Source: Gemmobacter megaterium (GTDB lineage: Bacteria > Pseudomonadota > Alphaproteobacteria > Rhodobacterales > Rhodobacteraceae). Taken from it: 64,000 bases of DNA. The notes under the pieces were generated by a model that saw only the letters and a program-made list of their open reading frames with translations, searched no databases and was not told the DNA's origin. The position numbers and the translations under genes were made by a program. Location: contig NZ_FTOT01000005.1 of NCBI RefSeq assembly GCF_900156815.1, forward strand, positions 186,001 to 250,000. Reading direction: 5' to 3'. Of this stretch, positions 36,214-43,742 are shown one piece after another. Position 1 is the stretch's first letter. Every line of letters starts with the position of its first letter.

Positions 36214-37878
36214 ATGGCATTCGATATGGGGGACGGCGGCATGACGGATACCGGGTTGGACAGCAAGCGGGCAAGACCAGAGATGCCCAAGCGCACCCAC
36301 CGCGCATTGCTGCTGATCGCGCTGTTCGTGGCAGAACTTGTGCTTCTCGCACTGGCCTACCAGTTTCTGGCAACCATCGACTGTTCCGCAACCGATGCGG
36401 AAACGACATGCCGTGGCCTGCGCAGCCTTGTGGCGCGGGCACTTGCGGTCTTTGCTGTGGCCGTCGTGCTGCTTTGGGCGCGCCCCGGCCTTGCCTCGCG
36501 GTTCGAGCGGCTGGCACGGCGACATCCGGCGCCAGGACAATGGACCGCGCTGCATCTGGGCGGGGTTGCCCTGCTGCTGGTCCCGCTGTTCGTGGCGGCC
36601 GGGGCGGACATGGCCCCGATGTTCGGCAGGCTGCTGCCCTTCTGGCTGGCCGGGTCTGCCGCCGCCGCAGTGGGCGCGATCCTATGGCTGGCCCCCCTGC
36701 CTGTCTGGCGCAAGGCTGCGGGCAAGGATGCGCCGGTGGTCGTCGGCGCATTTGCCGGGGCGCTTGTGCTGCCTGACCTGGCCGATCTGGTCTTGCCGCT
36801 GTGGTGGCACTGGCCACAGTTGACCGCGATGACCTTTCATGCGGTCGCCGGGCTGCTGGAACTCATTGGCGCGCCTGTCTATGAAGACGCCGCCGGTTAC
36901 ATTCTTGGCGCCGGGGATTTCTATGTTCACATCGCGCATCAATGTTCTGGCGTCGAGGGGCTGGCGCTCGTGACCGGATTCACGCTGCTCTATGCCGCGC
37001 TGTTCCGCGACCAGATCCGGGTGCCGCACTATTGGCTGGTGATCCTGCCACTGGGGTTGCTGCTCAGTTGGGCATTGAACGTGCTGCGGATCGCGGTGCT
37101 GATCGTGATCGGCGATCTGGTTTCGCCGGATCTGGCGGTGAACGGGTTCCATTCCTATGCGGGCTGGCTGTTCTTTATCCTGCTGGCACTGGGGCTGATG
37201 TGGTTTGTCCATTCCACGCCATGGCTGCACCGCACCCCGGCAGAGCGACCGGCCCCGCCCCCGTTGCGGCAGGACTGGGATGCCGCGCGTATCCTGCCCT
37301 TTGTGGCATTCATGCTGGTATCCACCGTCGCCGCGGCATTCTTTTTCCATCCAGAGTTGGGCTATCCACTCAAGGCTGCGGTGATGGCCGGGGCACTGGC
37401 ATGGTTTCTGCCTGCCTATCGCGGCCGGGACTGGCGCCCGACCGCACCCGCGCTGATGGTGGGGGTGGCTGTCGGGGCGTTCTGGATCGTCGCCGCGCCC
37501 GAAGACAACATGGATGCCTTTGTGGTGTCACAGCTTCTGACCGGGCTGAGCGAAACCGCCCTGATCCTCTGGATCGTCTGCCGCGTCGTGGGCACTATCG
37601 CCTTTGTCCCGCTGATCGAGGAGCTGTTCTTCCGCGGCTACATCCTTGCGCGGCTGGACCGGGGCGGGATGGGCTGGCGCATCGTGGCACTGGCGGTGTC
37701 CAGCGCGCTGTTCGGCCTGATGCATGGCAGGTGGTGGGAAGCGGCGCTGGCGGGGCTGGTCTTTGGCATTCTGGCCCTGTGGCGAGGGCGCCTGGCCGAT
37801 GCGGTCTGGGCCCATGTCGCCGCGAATGCCGTGGTCGCGGCCCTTGCGCTGTGGCGCGGGGACTGGGCACTGATCTGA
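36214..37878 (+). CDS. xrtE: Exosortase E fused to a CPBP-family intramembrane protease (VPEID-CTERM system)
   Basis: A 554-residue membrane protein with about 14-16 hydrophobic segments. The first part is an exosortase: Cys244 in HIAHQCSGVEG, Arg292 in NVLRIAV and His313 in GFHSYAGW form the transpeptidase-like triad. The last 200 residues are a CPBP (Abi/CAAX-protease-like) domain: Glu469-Glu470 and Arg474 in EELFFRG, His504 in GLMHG, and His534/Asn538 in HVAAN. This fusion is the known exosortase E/protease of VPEID-CTERM systems. The convergent gene after it encodes a protein with exactly such a C-terminus, so sorting enzyme and substrate are a pair. The ATG at 36214 is used; ATGs at 36226 and 36241 are also possible. 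Confidence 0.95.
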   Translation: MAFDMGDGGMTDTGLDSKRARPEMPKRTHRALLLIALFVAELVLLALAYQFLATIDCSATDAETTCRGLRSLVARALAVFAVAVVLLWARPGLASRFERLARRHPAPGQWTALHLGGVALLLVPLFVAAGADMAPMFGRLLPFWLAGSAAAAVGAILWLAPLPVWRKAAGKDAPVVVGAFAGALVLPDLADLVLPLWWHWPQLTAMTFHAVAGLLELIGAPVYEDAAGYILGAGDFYVHIAHQCSGVEGLALVTGFTLLYAALFRDQIRVPHYWLVILPLGLLLSWALNVLRIAVLIVIGDLVSPDLAVNGFHSYAGWLFFILLALGLMWFVHSTPWLHRTPAERPAPPPLRQDWDAARILPFVAFMLVSTVAAAFFFHPELGYPLKAAVMAGALAWFLPAYRGRDWRPTAPALMVGVAVGAFWIVAAPEDNMDAFVVSQLLTGLSETALILWIVCRVVGTIAFVPLIEELFFRGYILARLDRGGMGWRIVALAVSSALFGLMHGRWWEAALAGLVFGILALWRGRLADAVWAHVAANAVVAALALWRGDWALI

Positions 37879-37884
37879 TCAGAC

Positions 37885-37919
37885 GACAACGCCGCAGACC
37901 CATGGCCCGCGGCGTTGTC
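37885..37919. terminator. Shared terminator of xrtE and the VPEID-CTERM gene
   Basis: Perfect 11-base stem GACAACGCCGC (37885-37895) with GCGGCGTTGTC (37909-37919) around a 13-base loop, located between the two convergent genes. Confidence 0.75.
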
Positions 37920-37936
37920 TGTCATGGTTGCAACGC

Positions 37937-38173
37937 TCAGGCGCGGCGGCGATTGCGTTCCCAGGCAAAGGCCAGCGCCGCAGCGATGGCCGCCACGGCC
38001 AGCAATGCAGTCGATCCATCAATCTCGGGGACGGCCGCCGGGTTCGTCGGCGTCGTGGTCGAGCCACCGCGGCCACCACCCCACAGCCAAGTCAGCCAAG
38101 ACTGTGCCATGGCCGGGGCTGCGGACAGCGCCAGAACTGCGGCGGCAGCGATTGCAGAGTTAAGAGACTTCAT
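37937..38173 (-). CDS. VPEID-CTERM sorting-signal protein (exosortase E substrate)
   Basis: A 78-residue protein. Residues 1-24 are a Sec signal peptide (Ala-rich core ending AMAQ). Residues 25-47 are Trp/Gly/Thr-rich (SWLTWLWGGG, then STTTPTNPAA). VPEID is at 48-52, followed by an Ala-rich transmembrane helix (54-71) and the basic tail ERNRRR. This is the tripartite sorting signal recognised by exosortase E. After both cleavages only about 25-28 residues would remain, so the mature product is a tiny surface or matrix peptide. AGGAG is eight bases from the ATG, which also overlaps the stop of a 23-codon upstream ORF. Confidence 0.95.
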   Translation of the reverse strand: MKSLNSAIAAAAVLALSAAPAMAQSWLTWLWGGGRGGSTTTPTNPAAVPEIDGSTALLAVAAIAAALAFAWERNRRRA

Positions 38174-38241
38174 ACGGCAACTCCTGCGATTTCAATCATC
38201 TTGCCTTTGAAAAGCCAGAATTGCCCCTTGAAAACAAGCAT
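38170..38241 (-). CDS. Candidate 23-residue upstream ORF coupled to the VPEID-CTERM gene
   Basis: ATG at 38241 follows GGAAGGA and encodes 23 residues (begins MLVFKGQFWLFKGK). Its TGA overlaps the VPEID-CTERM ATG (ATGA). The coding run contains two similar units (LVFKGQ, LFKGK) built on CTTGTTTTCAAG and CTTTTCAAAG, each a small palindrome. It may serve translational coupling or RNA-level control rather than encode a functional peptide. The rest of the 246-base gap shows nothing else recognisable. Confidence 0.4.
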   Translation of the reverse strand: MLVFKGQFWLFKGKMIEIAGVAV

Positions 38242-38419
38242 AATTTTCCTTCCGCCACAGTACGGCCCCAATTTGGCGCCTGCTTGGCAACCAATCCGCC
38301 GAAGGTTGCAGCATTGTTTCCGGAAACCGCCTGATGCCCGACTTGGCAAGGTTCGTGGGTCGCCCAGGTTTTCAGCACACGGTTTGGTGAACCAGATGTG
38401 ATTCGCCGGGCGCGCCGCC

Positions 38420-39904
38420 TCACAGTGCCATGGCGCGCAGTGCAAGGAACAACCCGGCCGCCAACAAGGCGGTGGCCGGCACGGTCACAACCCAGGCGGC
38501 AGCCACCGTCAACACATGCGAGCGCCGGACCAGTTTGCGCCGGACCCGTTCTTCGGGGGGCAGCAGGCTGCCCCGCAACTGGCCCATCCTGCGGGCGCGA
38601 CGCTCCATATACCATTCCCGATAGAAGCCAACGCCAAAGACCGCCCCGACCGCGATATGCGTTGACGACACCGGCAGCCCCAAGCCGCTGGCGACAATCA
38701 CGGTGATCGCCGCCGACAGGGCGACACAGAACGCCCGCATCGGATTGAGCTTGGTGATCTCGGACCCCACAAGCCGGATCAGGCGCGGGCCGAACAACAG
38801 CAGGCCGAACGAGATCCCTGCGGCGCCGATCATCATCACCCACAAAGGAATGGTAACGGGGCCGCTCACCGTGCCATCGCCCAGGGCATGGACAATGGCG
38901 GCCAGCGGGCCGACCGCATTGGCTACATCATTCGCCCCATGGGCAAAGGACAGCAAGGCGGCCGACACGACCAACGGCAGGCCGAACAGCTTTTTCAAAG
39001 ATTTCTTGCGGTTGTCCAACCCCTCGGACTGGCGCCGGATCAGCGGCACCGCCAGTGCCCAGCCGATCAACCCGACAACCAGCCCAAGCAGCATCGCCCC
39101 TTCAAGGCTGATCTTGACGATGCGGGACAACCCCTTGAGCGCGAGATAGGCGCTGAACGCCCCCGCCATCAGCCCGACCAACACCGGCACCCAGACGCGG
39201 GCGGCCGCGATCTTGTCTTCGGCATAGATCACGCGGGGCTTGATAAGGGCCAGAAGCATCGCCGCCACGATGCCCCCCAGCACCGGCGAAATCACCCAGC
39301 TTGCGGCGATCCGGCCCATCATGGGCCAGTTCACCGCGGCAAGCCCTGCGGCGACGATGCCCGCCCCCATGACACCGCCAACGATGGAATGGGTCGTCGA
39401 AACCGGCGCCCCGATCCAGGTCGCCAGATTCAGCCACAGCGCCGACGCCAGTAACGCCGACATCATGGCCCAGACAAAGGCTTGCCCATCGCCCAGCGCC
39501 TCGGGCGCGACAATCCCGCCAGAGACGGTCGACACCACATCGCCCCCGGCAATCAGGGCACCGGCGGTCTCGAACACCGCTGCGATCAGCAGGGCGCCGC
39601 CCATTGTCAGCGCATTGGCGCCCACCGCCGGACCCATGTTGTTCGCCACATCGTTCGCCCCGATGTTCAGCGCCATATAGGCCCCGAACACCGCTGCCGC
39701 GATCACCAGCAGCCGGTCGGGCGATCCGCCGGTGAACACTGCCGCCGCAATGGCCACGACCACCACAAAGGCCAGCGCGACACCGGGGGCGACCAGGGGG
39801 CGGGCCACATATTGCGTGCCCAGTTCCAGCCGGCCGATACGCCCCAGATCCTTGTCGAGTGTCTTCCACCGATTGATCGGAGCATCGGGAGGTAGGTCCG
39901 CCAT
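38420..39904 (-). CDS. PiT-family inorganic phosphate transporter
   Basis: A 494-residue membrane protein of the PiT (PHO4) family, proton- or cation-coupled phosphate symport. The duplicated signature is clear: NIGANDVANNMGPAVGA in the first half and FAHGANDVANAVGPLAA in the second, plus GAPVSTTHSIVGG and GLPVSSTHIAVGA. An N-terminal cytoplasmic extension of about 45 residues precedes the first membrane segment. The ATG at 39904 (AGGCGG upstream) is preferred to one at 39919. It is 84 bases after the NUDIX gene on the same strand. Confidence 0.95.
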   Translation of the reverse strand: MADLPPDAPINRWKTLDKDLGRIGRLELGTQYVARPLVAPGVALAFVVVVAIAAAVFTGGSPDRLLVIAAAVFGAYMALNIGANDVANNMGPAVGANALTMGGALLIAAVFETAGALIAGGDVVSTVSGGIVAPEALGDGQAFVWAMMSALLASALWLNLATWIGAPVSTTHSIVGGVMGAGIVAAGLAAVNWPMMGRIAASWVISPVLGGIVAAMLLALIKPRVIYAEDKIAAARVWVPVLVGLMAGAFSAYLALKGLSRIVKISLEGAMLLGLVVGLIGWALAVPLIRRQSEGLDNRKKSLKKLFGLPLVVSAALLSFAHGANDVANAVGPLAAIVHALGDGTVSGPVTIPLWVMMIGAAGISFGLLLFGPRLIRLVGSEITKLNPMRAFCVALSAAITVIVASGLGLPVSSTHIAVGAVFGVGFYREWYMERRARRMGQLRGSLLPPEERVRRKLVRRSHVLTVAAAWVVTVPATALLAAGLFLALRAMAL

Positions 39905-39988
39905 GTTGCCGCCTGTCATGAAACCGTTACATTCGCGCCGGTGCCCTAGCCGGTTTGGCCCTGCGCAGCAATGAAAAAGGGCGTTGTC

Positions 39989-40435
39989 TCAGCCAAGGGC
40001 ACGCCGGATGAGATCGCCGATTTCATCGACATCGGCACGGGCCGCGGCCTTGGCAACGGGCAACATCTTGCGCTTGCGCTTGCCCGCCTCGGGGTAGTCT
40101 TCGGCCAGGGTGGTATCGTCCATGCGGAAAACCACCAGATCACAGGGCAGATCCAGCCCCGTTTTCAACCGCTTGTTCGCCGGGATCCGCGCGATTTCAT
40201 CGGGAAGGACAGTGCCGCGCGCGCCCGCCTCTTCCCACGCTTCCTGCGCAGCAGCGTCCACAAGGGTCCGCCCCGGCATCGGCCAGCCCTTGGGCAGGAT
40301 CCAGCGCCCGGAGTCCAGGCTTTTGACCAGCACAACCTCTGTCCCCTCTGGTCCCTGACGGGTGCATAGCATGGCCACCTGCAAGGCGGCGCTGGGGCGC
40401 AGGAACATGGACTTGAGCGCGTCGATCAGCGCCAC
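39989..40435 (-). CDS. NUDIX hydrolase
   Basis: A 148-residue NUDIX protein resembling diphosphoinositol-polyphosphate or dinucleoside-polyphosphate hydrolases. The Nudix box lies at about residues 48-72 (GWPMPGRTL, then QEAWEEAGA). Relative to the consensus the first Glu is Arg and the box Arg is Gln, while the metal-binding EE pair is intact; this variation is common in the alphaproteobacterial subgroup. It overlaps the kinase gene by ten bases. Confidence 0.9.
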   Translation of the reverse strand: MALIDALKSMFLRPSAALQVAMLCTRQGPEGTEVVLVKSLDSGRWILPKGWPMPGRTLVDAAAQEAWEEAGARGTVLPDEIARIPANKRLKTGLDLPCDLVVFRMDDTTLAEDYPEAGKRKRKMLPVAKAAARADVDEIGDLIRRALG

Positions 40436-41382
40436 CAGTCCGGCCCCCCGTCGATCACGGAACGCGCAAGTGTGACGGCGCGGGCAATATGGCGGCGGTG
40501 GACCGGGTGATCGGGCGGCAGGCGCGGGGCAGCCCAGCCGACGCTTGCGCAGCAGCGTGCAAGCGTGGCGACCGGAATCAGGTCGCGGTCCAGCGGGCGG
40601 CGGGCGGCATAGCCATCGACCAATGCGGCGGCCAGATCGGGCAGGTGCGGTTCGGACAGGGTTTGCGACAACATGGTCCCCAGATCGTAGACCCTGAATC
40701 CCCAGCCTGCATCGTCAAAGTCGATCAACTCCGGCCCATCTGGCGCCATCAACACGTTTTCGCGCAACACATCGGCGTGAACGAGGCCAAAGTCCCCGCC
40801 GCGTGCCTGATGGTGGCCCAAGGCGCTGCGCACATGGGCGCGGGCGGCCAGCAGGACATCGCGTTCAACAGGCTCAAGCGCAGGATGTTCCCAGAACCGG
40901 CCCCAGAACGGATCCGGGCCGGTCAAACCGTCGATGTCCCAGCGGGGGCGTTCGAACCAGTCGGGCAAGGTCAGCGCATCGGTCGCATCGTGGAACCGCG
41001 CGACCAGATCCCCGACAGCGCGAAAGCGGTCTGCCTGTTCGGTGCGGCTGCCGGTCAGGGGCACGGTCGCCTTGCCGAACTCCGGCCCGTCAACCCAGGC
41101 GATGACAGAGGCCATGCGCCCGCTCGACACCGCCTTGAGCATGTCGCCATCCTGTGCGGCAAGGGCACGGGGCACCGGGGCGCCTGCCTCGGCCATGGCG
41201 GCGCACCACCACAGCTCTGACCGGATGGCGGCTTCGGTCTGATACCCGACGCGGTGCAGGCGCAGGGCGGCGCGGCCAAAGGGGAACTGCGCCTCGTAGA
41301 CCGCATTTTCGCGGTCGTTGATCAGGCGCAGATGACTGGCCCCGCCCCAATGGGCGGCCGCCTCGATGGCCTCGGCGCTCAT
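40426..41382 (-). CDS. APH-family small-molecule kinase (candidate hydroxylysine/ethanolamine-type kinase)
   Basis: A 318-residue aminoglycoside-phosphotransferase-fold kinase. The Brenner motif HADVLRENVL supplies the catalytic Asp and the metal-binding Asn, and IDFDDAGW holds the DFD-type metal Asp. No resistance context exists. Its start overlaps by four bases the stop of a class III enzyme that closely resembles the phospho-lyases ETNPPL and PHYKPL. In animals such lyases work behind an APH-fold hydroxylysine kinase. I infer that this kinase phosphorylates a hydroxylated amine that the neighbour then cleaves by beta-elimination. Confidence 0.85.
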   Translation of the reverse strand: MSAEAIEAAAHWGGASHLRLINDRENAVYEAQFPFGRAALRLHRVGYQTEAAIRSELWWCAAMAEAGAPVPRALAAQDGDMLKAVSSGRMASVIAWVDGPEFGKATVPLTGSRTEQADRFRAVGDLVARFHDATDALTLPDWFERPRWDIDGLTGPDPFWGRFWEHPALEPVERDVLLAARAHVRSALGHHQARGGDFGLVHADVLRENVLMAPDGPELIDFDDAGWGFRVYDLGTMLSQTLSEPHLPDLAAALVDGYAARRPLDRDLIPVATLARCCASVGWAAPRLPPDHPVHRRHIARAVTLARSVIDGGPDWWR

Positions 41383-42653
41383 CGAAGCACCGGGGTTTCG
41401 GCCAGCACCTGCGCCAATGTGTCCACCAGAAGATCGGCGTTTTCGCGGCTGAACGGCATCGGCGGGCGCATTTTCAGCGTATTGCGGTGTTTGCCGATGT
41501 TGTTCAGCAGCACGCCGCGCGCCACCATCCCCTCGATCAGGTCGGCAACAAAAGTGGTGGCCGGGTCGCCGTCCTCCAGCAGGAATTCGACGCCAAAGAA
41601 CATGCCGATGCCGCGCACCTGGGCGATCAGGGGGTGCGACAGGCCCTTGAGCCGTTCCACCACATAGGCGCCGGTCTGCTGCGCATTGGCCTGCAAACCT
41701 TCCTGCTCGATCACGTCGAGCACGGCCATGGCAGCGGCAGCCGACACCGGATTGCCGCCAAACGTGTTGAAATAGCCAAAGGCATCGCGGAAGGCGGCCA
41801 TGACATCGGCGCGGGCAAAGACGGCGGCAACGGGGTGGCCATTGCCCATTGGCTTGCCCATCGTCACCACATCGGGGGCAAAGCCCAGCCGGTCATGGCC
41901 CCAGAAATGGCTGCCCGAACGGCCAAAGCCGGGCTGCACCTCGTCCGCGATCATCAGCCCCCCGGCGGCGCGGATGGCCGCCATGGTCGGGTCAAGGAAT
42001 CCTGGCGCCAGATCGGGCAGGCCCTCGTTCGCGAACAGCGGACACAGCAGCATGGCGGAAAAGCCGAACCCCTCGGCCTCCAGCTCGGCAATCGCCTTGC
42101 GGACATTGGCGGCAAAAGCCTCGGCCTGGCCTTCCACCGTGCCACCGACGGGGCGTAGGCTGTCGGGCGCAGGCACCAGACGGATGTTGCGGGCATAACC
42201 CCCGATCGGCGGCTTGCGGGTGGACAGTTGCGACACCAGCGCCGTATTGCCGTGATAGGTGTTGTCGGTGGCGATGATCCCGGTCTTGCCCGTCACCGCC
42301 TGCGCCATGCGCAGTGCGATGTCATTCGCCTCGGACCCGGTGCAGGTCATGATCGCCTGCGTGGTGCCATGGTTGAAGGTCGCGCCCAGCCGTTCGATAT
42401 AGTCCAGCACCAGATCGTGCAGATACCGTGTATGGGTGTTCAGCGTGGCGGCCTGACGGCTGATCGCCTCAACCACCTTTGGGTGACAATGCCCAACATG
42501 GGGGACGTTGTTGTAGCAATCCAGATACCGCTTGCCAGCCACATCCCACAGCCAGACGCCTTCGCCCCGCACCAGATGCACCGGCTCGCGGTAGAAGGTG
42601 GGCACGTTCGGCCCCATCAGCCGGGCGCGGCGTTCGATCAGGGTTTCGCTCAT
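41379..42653 (-). CDS. Class III aminotransferase-fold enzyme, phospho-lyase-like (ETNPPL/PHYKPL type)
   Basis: A 424-residue PLP enzyme. The PLP-lysine segment reads VVTMGKPMGNGHPVAAV, followed by YFNTFGGNPVS and later RNTLKMRPPM. From memory this pattern is near-identical to human ethanolamine-phosphate and 5-phosphohydroxylysine phospho-lyases and distinct from ordinary omega-aminotransferases. DEVQPGFGRSG supplies the PLP-pyridine Asp. It overlaps arfB and the kinase by four bases each. The predicted reaction is beta-elimination of phosphate and ammonia to give an aldehyde; alternatively it is an ordinary class III aminotransferase. Confidence 0.85.
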   Translation of the reverse strand: MSETLIERRARLMGPNVPTFYREPVHLVRGEGVWLWDVAGKRYLDCYNNVPHVGHCHPKVVEAISRQAATLNTHTRYLHDLVLDYIERLGATFNHGTTQAIMTCTGSEANDIALRMAQAVTGKTGIIATDNTYHGNTALVSQLSTRKPPIGGYARNIRLVPAPDSLRPVGGTVEGQAEAFAANVRKAIAELEAEGFGFSAMLLCPLFANEGLPDLAPGFLDPTMAAIRAAGGLMIADEVQPGFGRSGSHFWGHDRLGFAPDVVTMGKPMGNGHPVAAVFARADVMAAFRDAFGYFNTFGGNPVSAAAAMAVLDVIEQEGLQANAQQTGAYVVERLKGLSHPLIAQVRGIGMFFGVEFLLEDGDPATTFVADLIEGMVARGVLLNNIGKHRNTLKMRPPMPFSRENADLLVDTLAQVLAETPVLR

Positions 42654-43075
42654 TCGTCCGTATCCTCTACCTTGCTGCGGGTGGCCTTGACTGACCCGCG
42701 CGCCTGTTTCGCCGCCACCCGCCGCCGCTGGCTGGCCAGTGTGGGGCGCGTGGCGATCCGCCGTTTCGGCGCCACCAGCGCCGCGCGGATCAGTTCTGCC
42801 AGCCGCTCGCGCGCCATTTCGCGGTTGCGGGCCTGGCTGCGGGTTTCCTCGGCCCGGATGACGATGGCGCCATCCAATGTCCAGCGCCGCCCCGCCAGCC
42901 GTTTCAGCCGCGCCTTGACCGCAGAGGTCAGATGTGGCGAGCGTTCCGCCTCGAACCGCAGTTCCACGGCCGTCTCGACCTTGTTGACGTTCTGCCCCCC
43001 TGGCCCCTGCGAGCGCGAAAAGGTTTCGACCAGTTCCCAGTCGGCAATCTGGATATGTTCGGTCACACGCAGCAT
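42650..43075 (-). CDS. arfB: Ribosome rescue peptidyl-tRNA hydrolase ArfB
   Basis: A 141-residue release-factor-like protein (YaeJ/ICT1 family) that frees stalled ribosomes lacking a stop codon. The GGQ motif is Gly26-Gly27-Gln28 within SQGPGGQNVNKV. The C-terminal tail is rich in Arg and Lys (about residues 105-135), as needed to enter the empty mRNA channel. The stop overlaps the phospho-lyase gene by four bases, although the functions appear unrelated. Confidence 0.95.
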   Translation of the reverse strand: MLRVTEHIQIADWELVETFSRSQGPGGQNVNKVETAVELRFEAERSPHLTSAVKARLKRLAGRRWTLDGAIVIRAEETRSQARNREMARERLAELIRAALVAPKRRIATRPTLASQRRRVAAKQARGSVKATRSKVEDTDE

Positions 43076-43198
43076 GGCAGATACATAACACGTTCATCTT
43101 TTATGTGAAGCCCGTTTCGCAGGGCCCTGCTGGCCTTGTCCGGTTCGATGGGCCATATGCGGGGCGGACATTCCCGCCGCCAAGAGAGGACGCATCTC

Positions 43199-43720
43199 AT
43201 GCTGATTCCCGCCTGGGTCGATGGCGCCACTGTGGCGATGGACAAGCTGGAGGTCCACCGCCGCGGGGTGCGGCATCCGGCTGTTTCTGTGTTCGTGCTG
43301 GACCACATGGGGCGCGTGCTGATCCAGCGTCGGGCACTGGCCAAGTATCATACGCCGGGCCTGTGGGCCAACACCTGCTGCACACATCCCCATTGGGGCG
43401 AGGCGGCGCAGATCTGCGCGATACGCCGGCTGCACGAAGAACTGGGCATCGGCGGATTGACCCTGCGGCCCGTCGGCACCGTGGAATACCGCGCCGATGT
43501 CGGCAATGGCCTGACCGAACACGAGGTGGTGTCGATCTTTGCCGGACTCGCGCCAGAGTCGCTGCCCGTCGCGCCGGACCCGGCAGAGGTGGCCGAAACC
43601 CGCTGGATCGCGCCCGACGATCTGCTGGACGAGATTGCCGCCGCGCCAGAGCGGTTCACGCCTTGGCTGCGCATCTACATGACCGATCATCGCGCCCTGA
43701 TCTTTGGGCCGCGCCGCTGA
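43199..43720 (+). CDS. idi: Isopentenyl-diphosphate delta-isomerase (type I)
   Basis: Interconverts isopentenyl and dimethylallyl diphosphate for isoprenoids (carotenoid, quinone and bacteriochlorophyll side chains in this family). 173 residues. The NUDIX-like fold shows the active Cys in NTCCTHP, the AIRRLHEELGI box and the EHEVVS acids. The ATG at 43199 (GAGAGGA upstream) is chosen because IPAWVDG is the usual N-terminus; the frame is open upstream. It is divergent from arfB across 123 bases. No photosynthesis genes are visible in this window. Confidence 0.94.
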   Translation: MLIPAWVDGATVAMDKLEVHRRGVRHPAVSVFVLDHMGRVLIQRRALAKYHTPGLWANTCCTHPHWGEAAQICAIRRLHEELGIGGLTLRPVGTVEYRADVGNGLTEHEVVSIFAGLAPESLPVAPDPAEVAETRWIAPDDLLDEIAAAPERFTPWLRIYMTDHRALIFGPRR

Positions 43721-43742
43721 TCACAGGCCACCGCCGCAGGGC

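Noticed and set aside
40426-41382. Aminoglycoside resistance gene
   Set aside because: The APH fold is shared by many metabolic kinases, and the four-base overlap with a phospho-lyase-like gene argues for metabolism; no mobile element is nearby.
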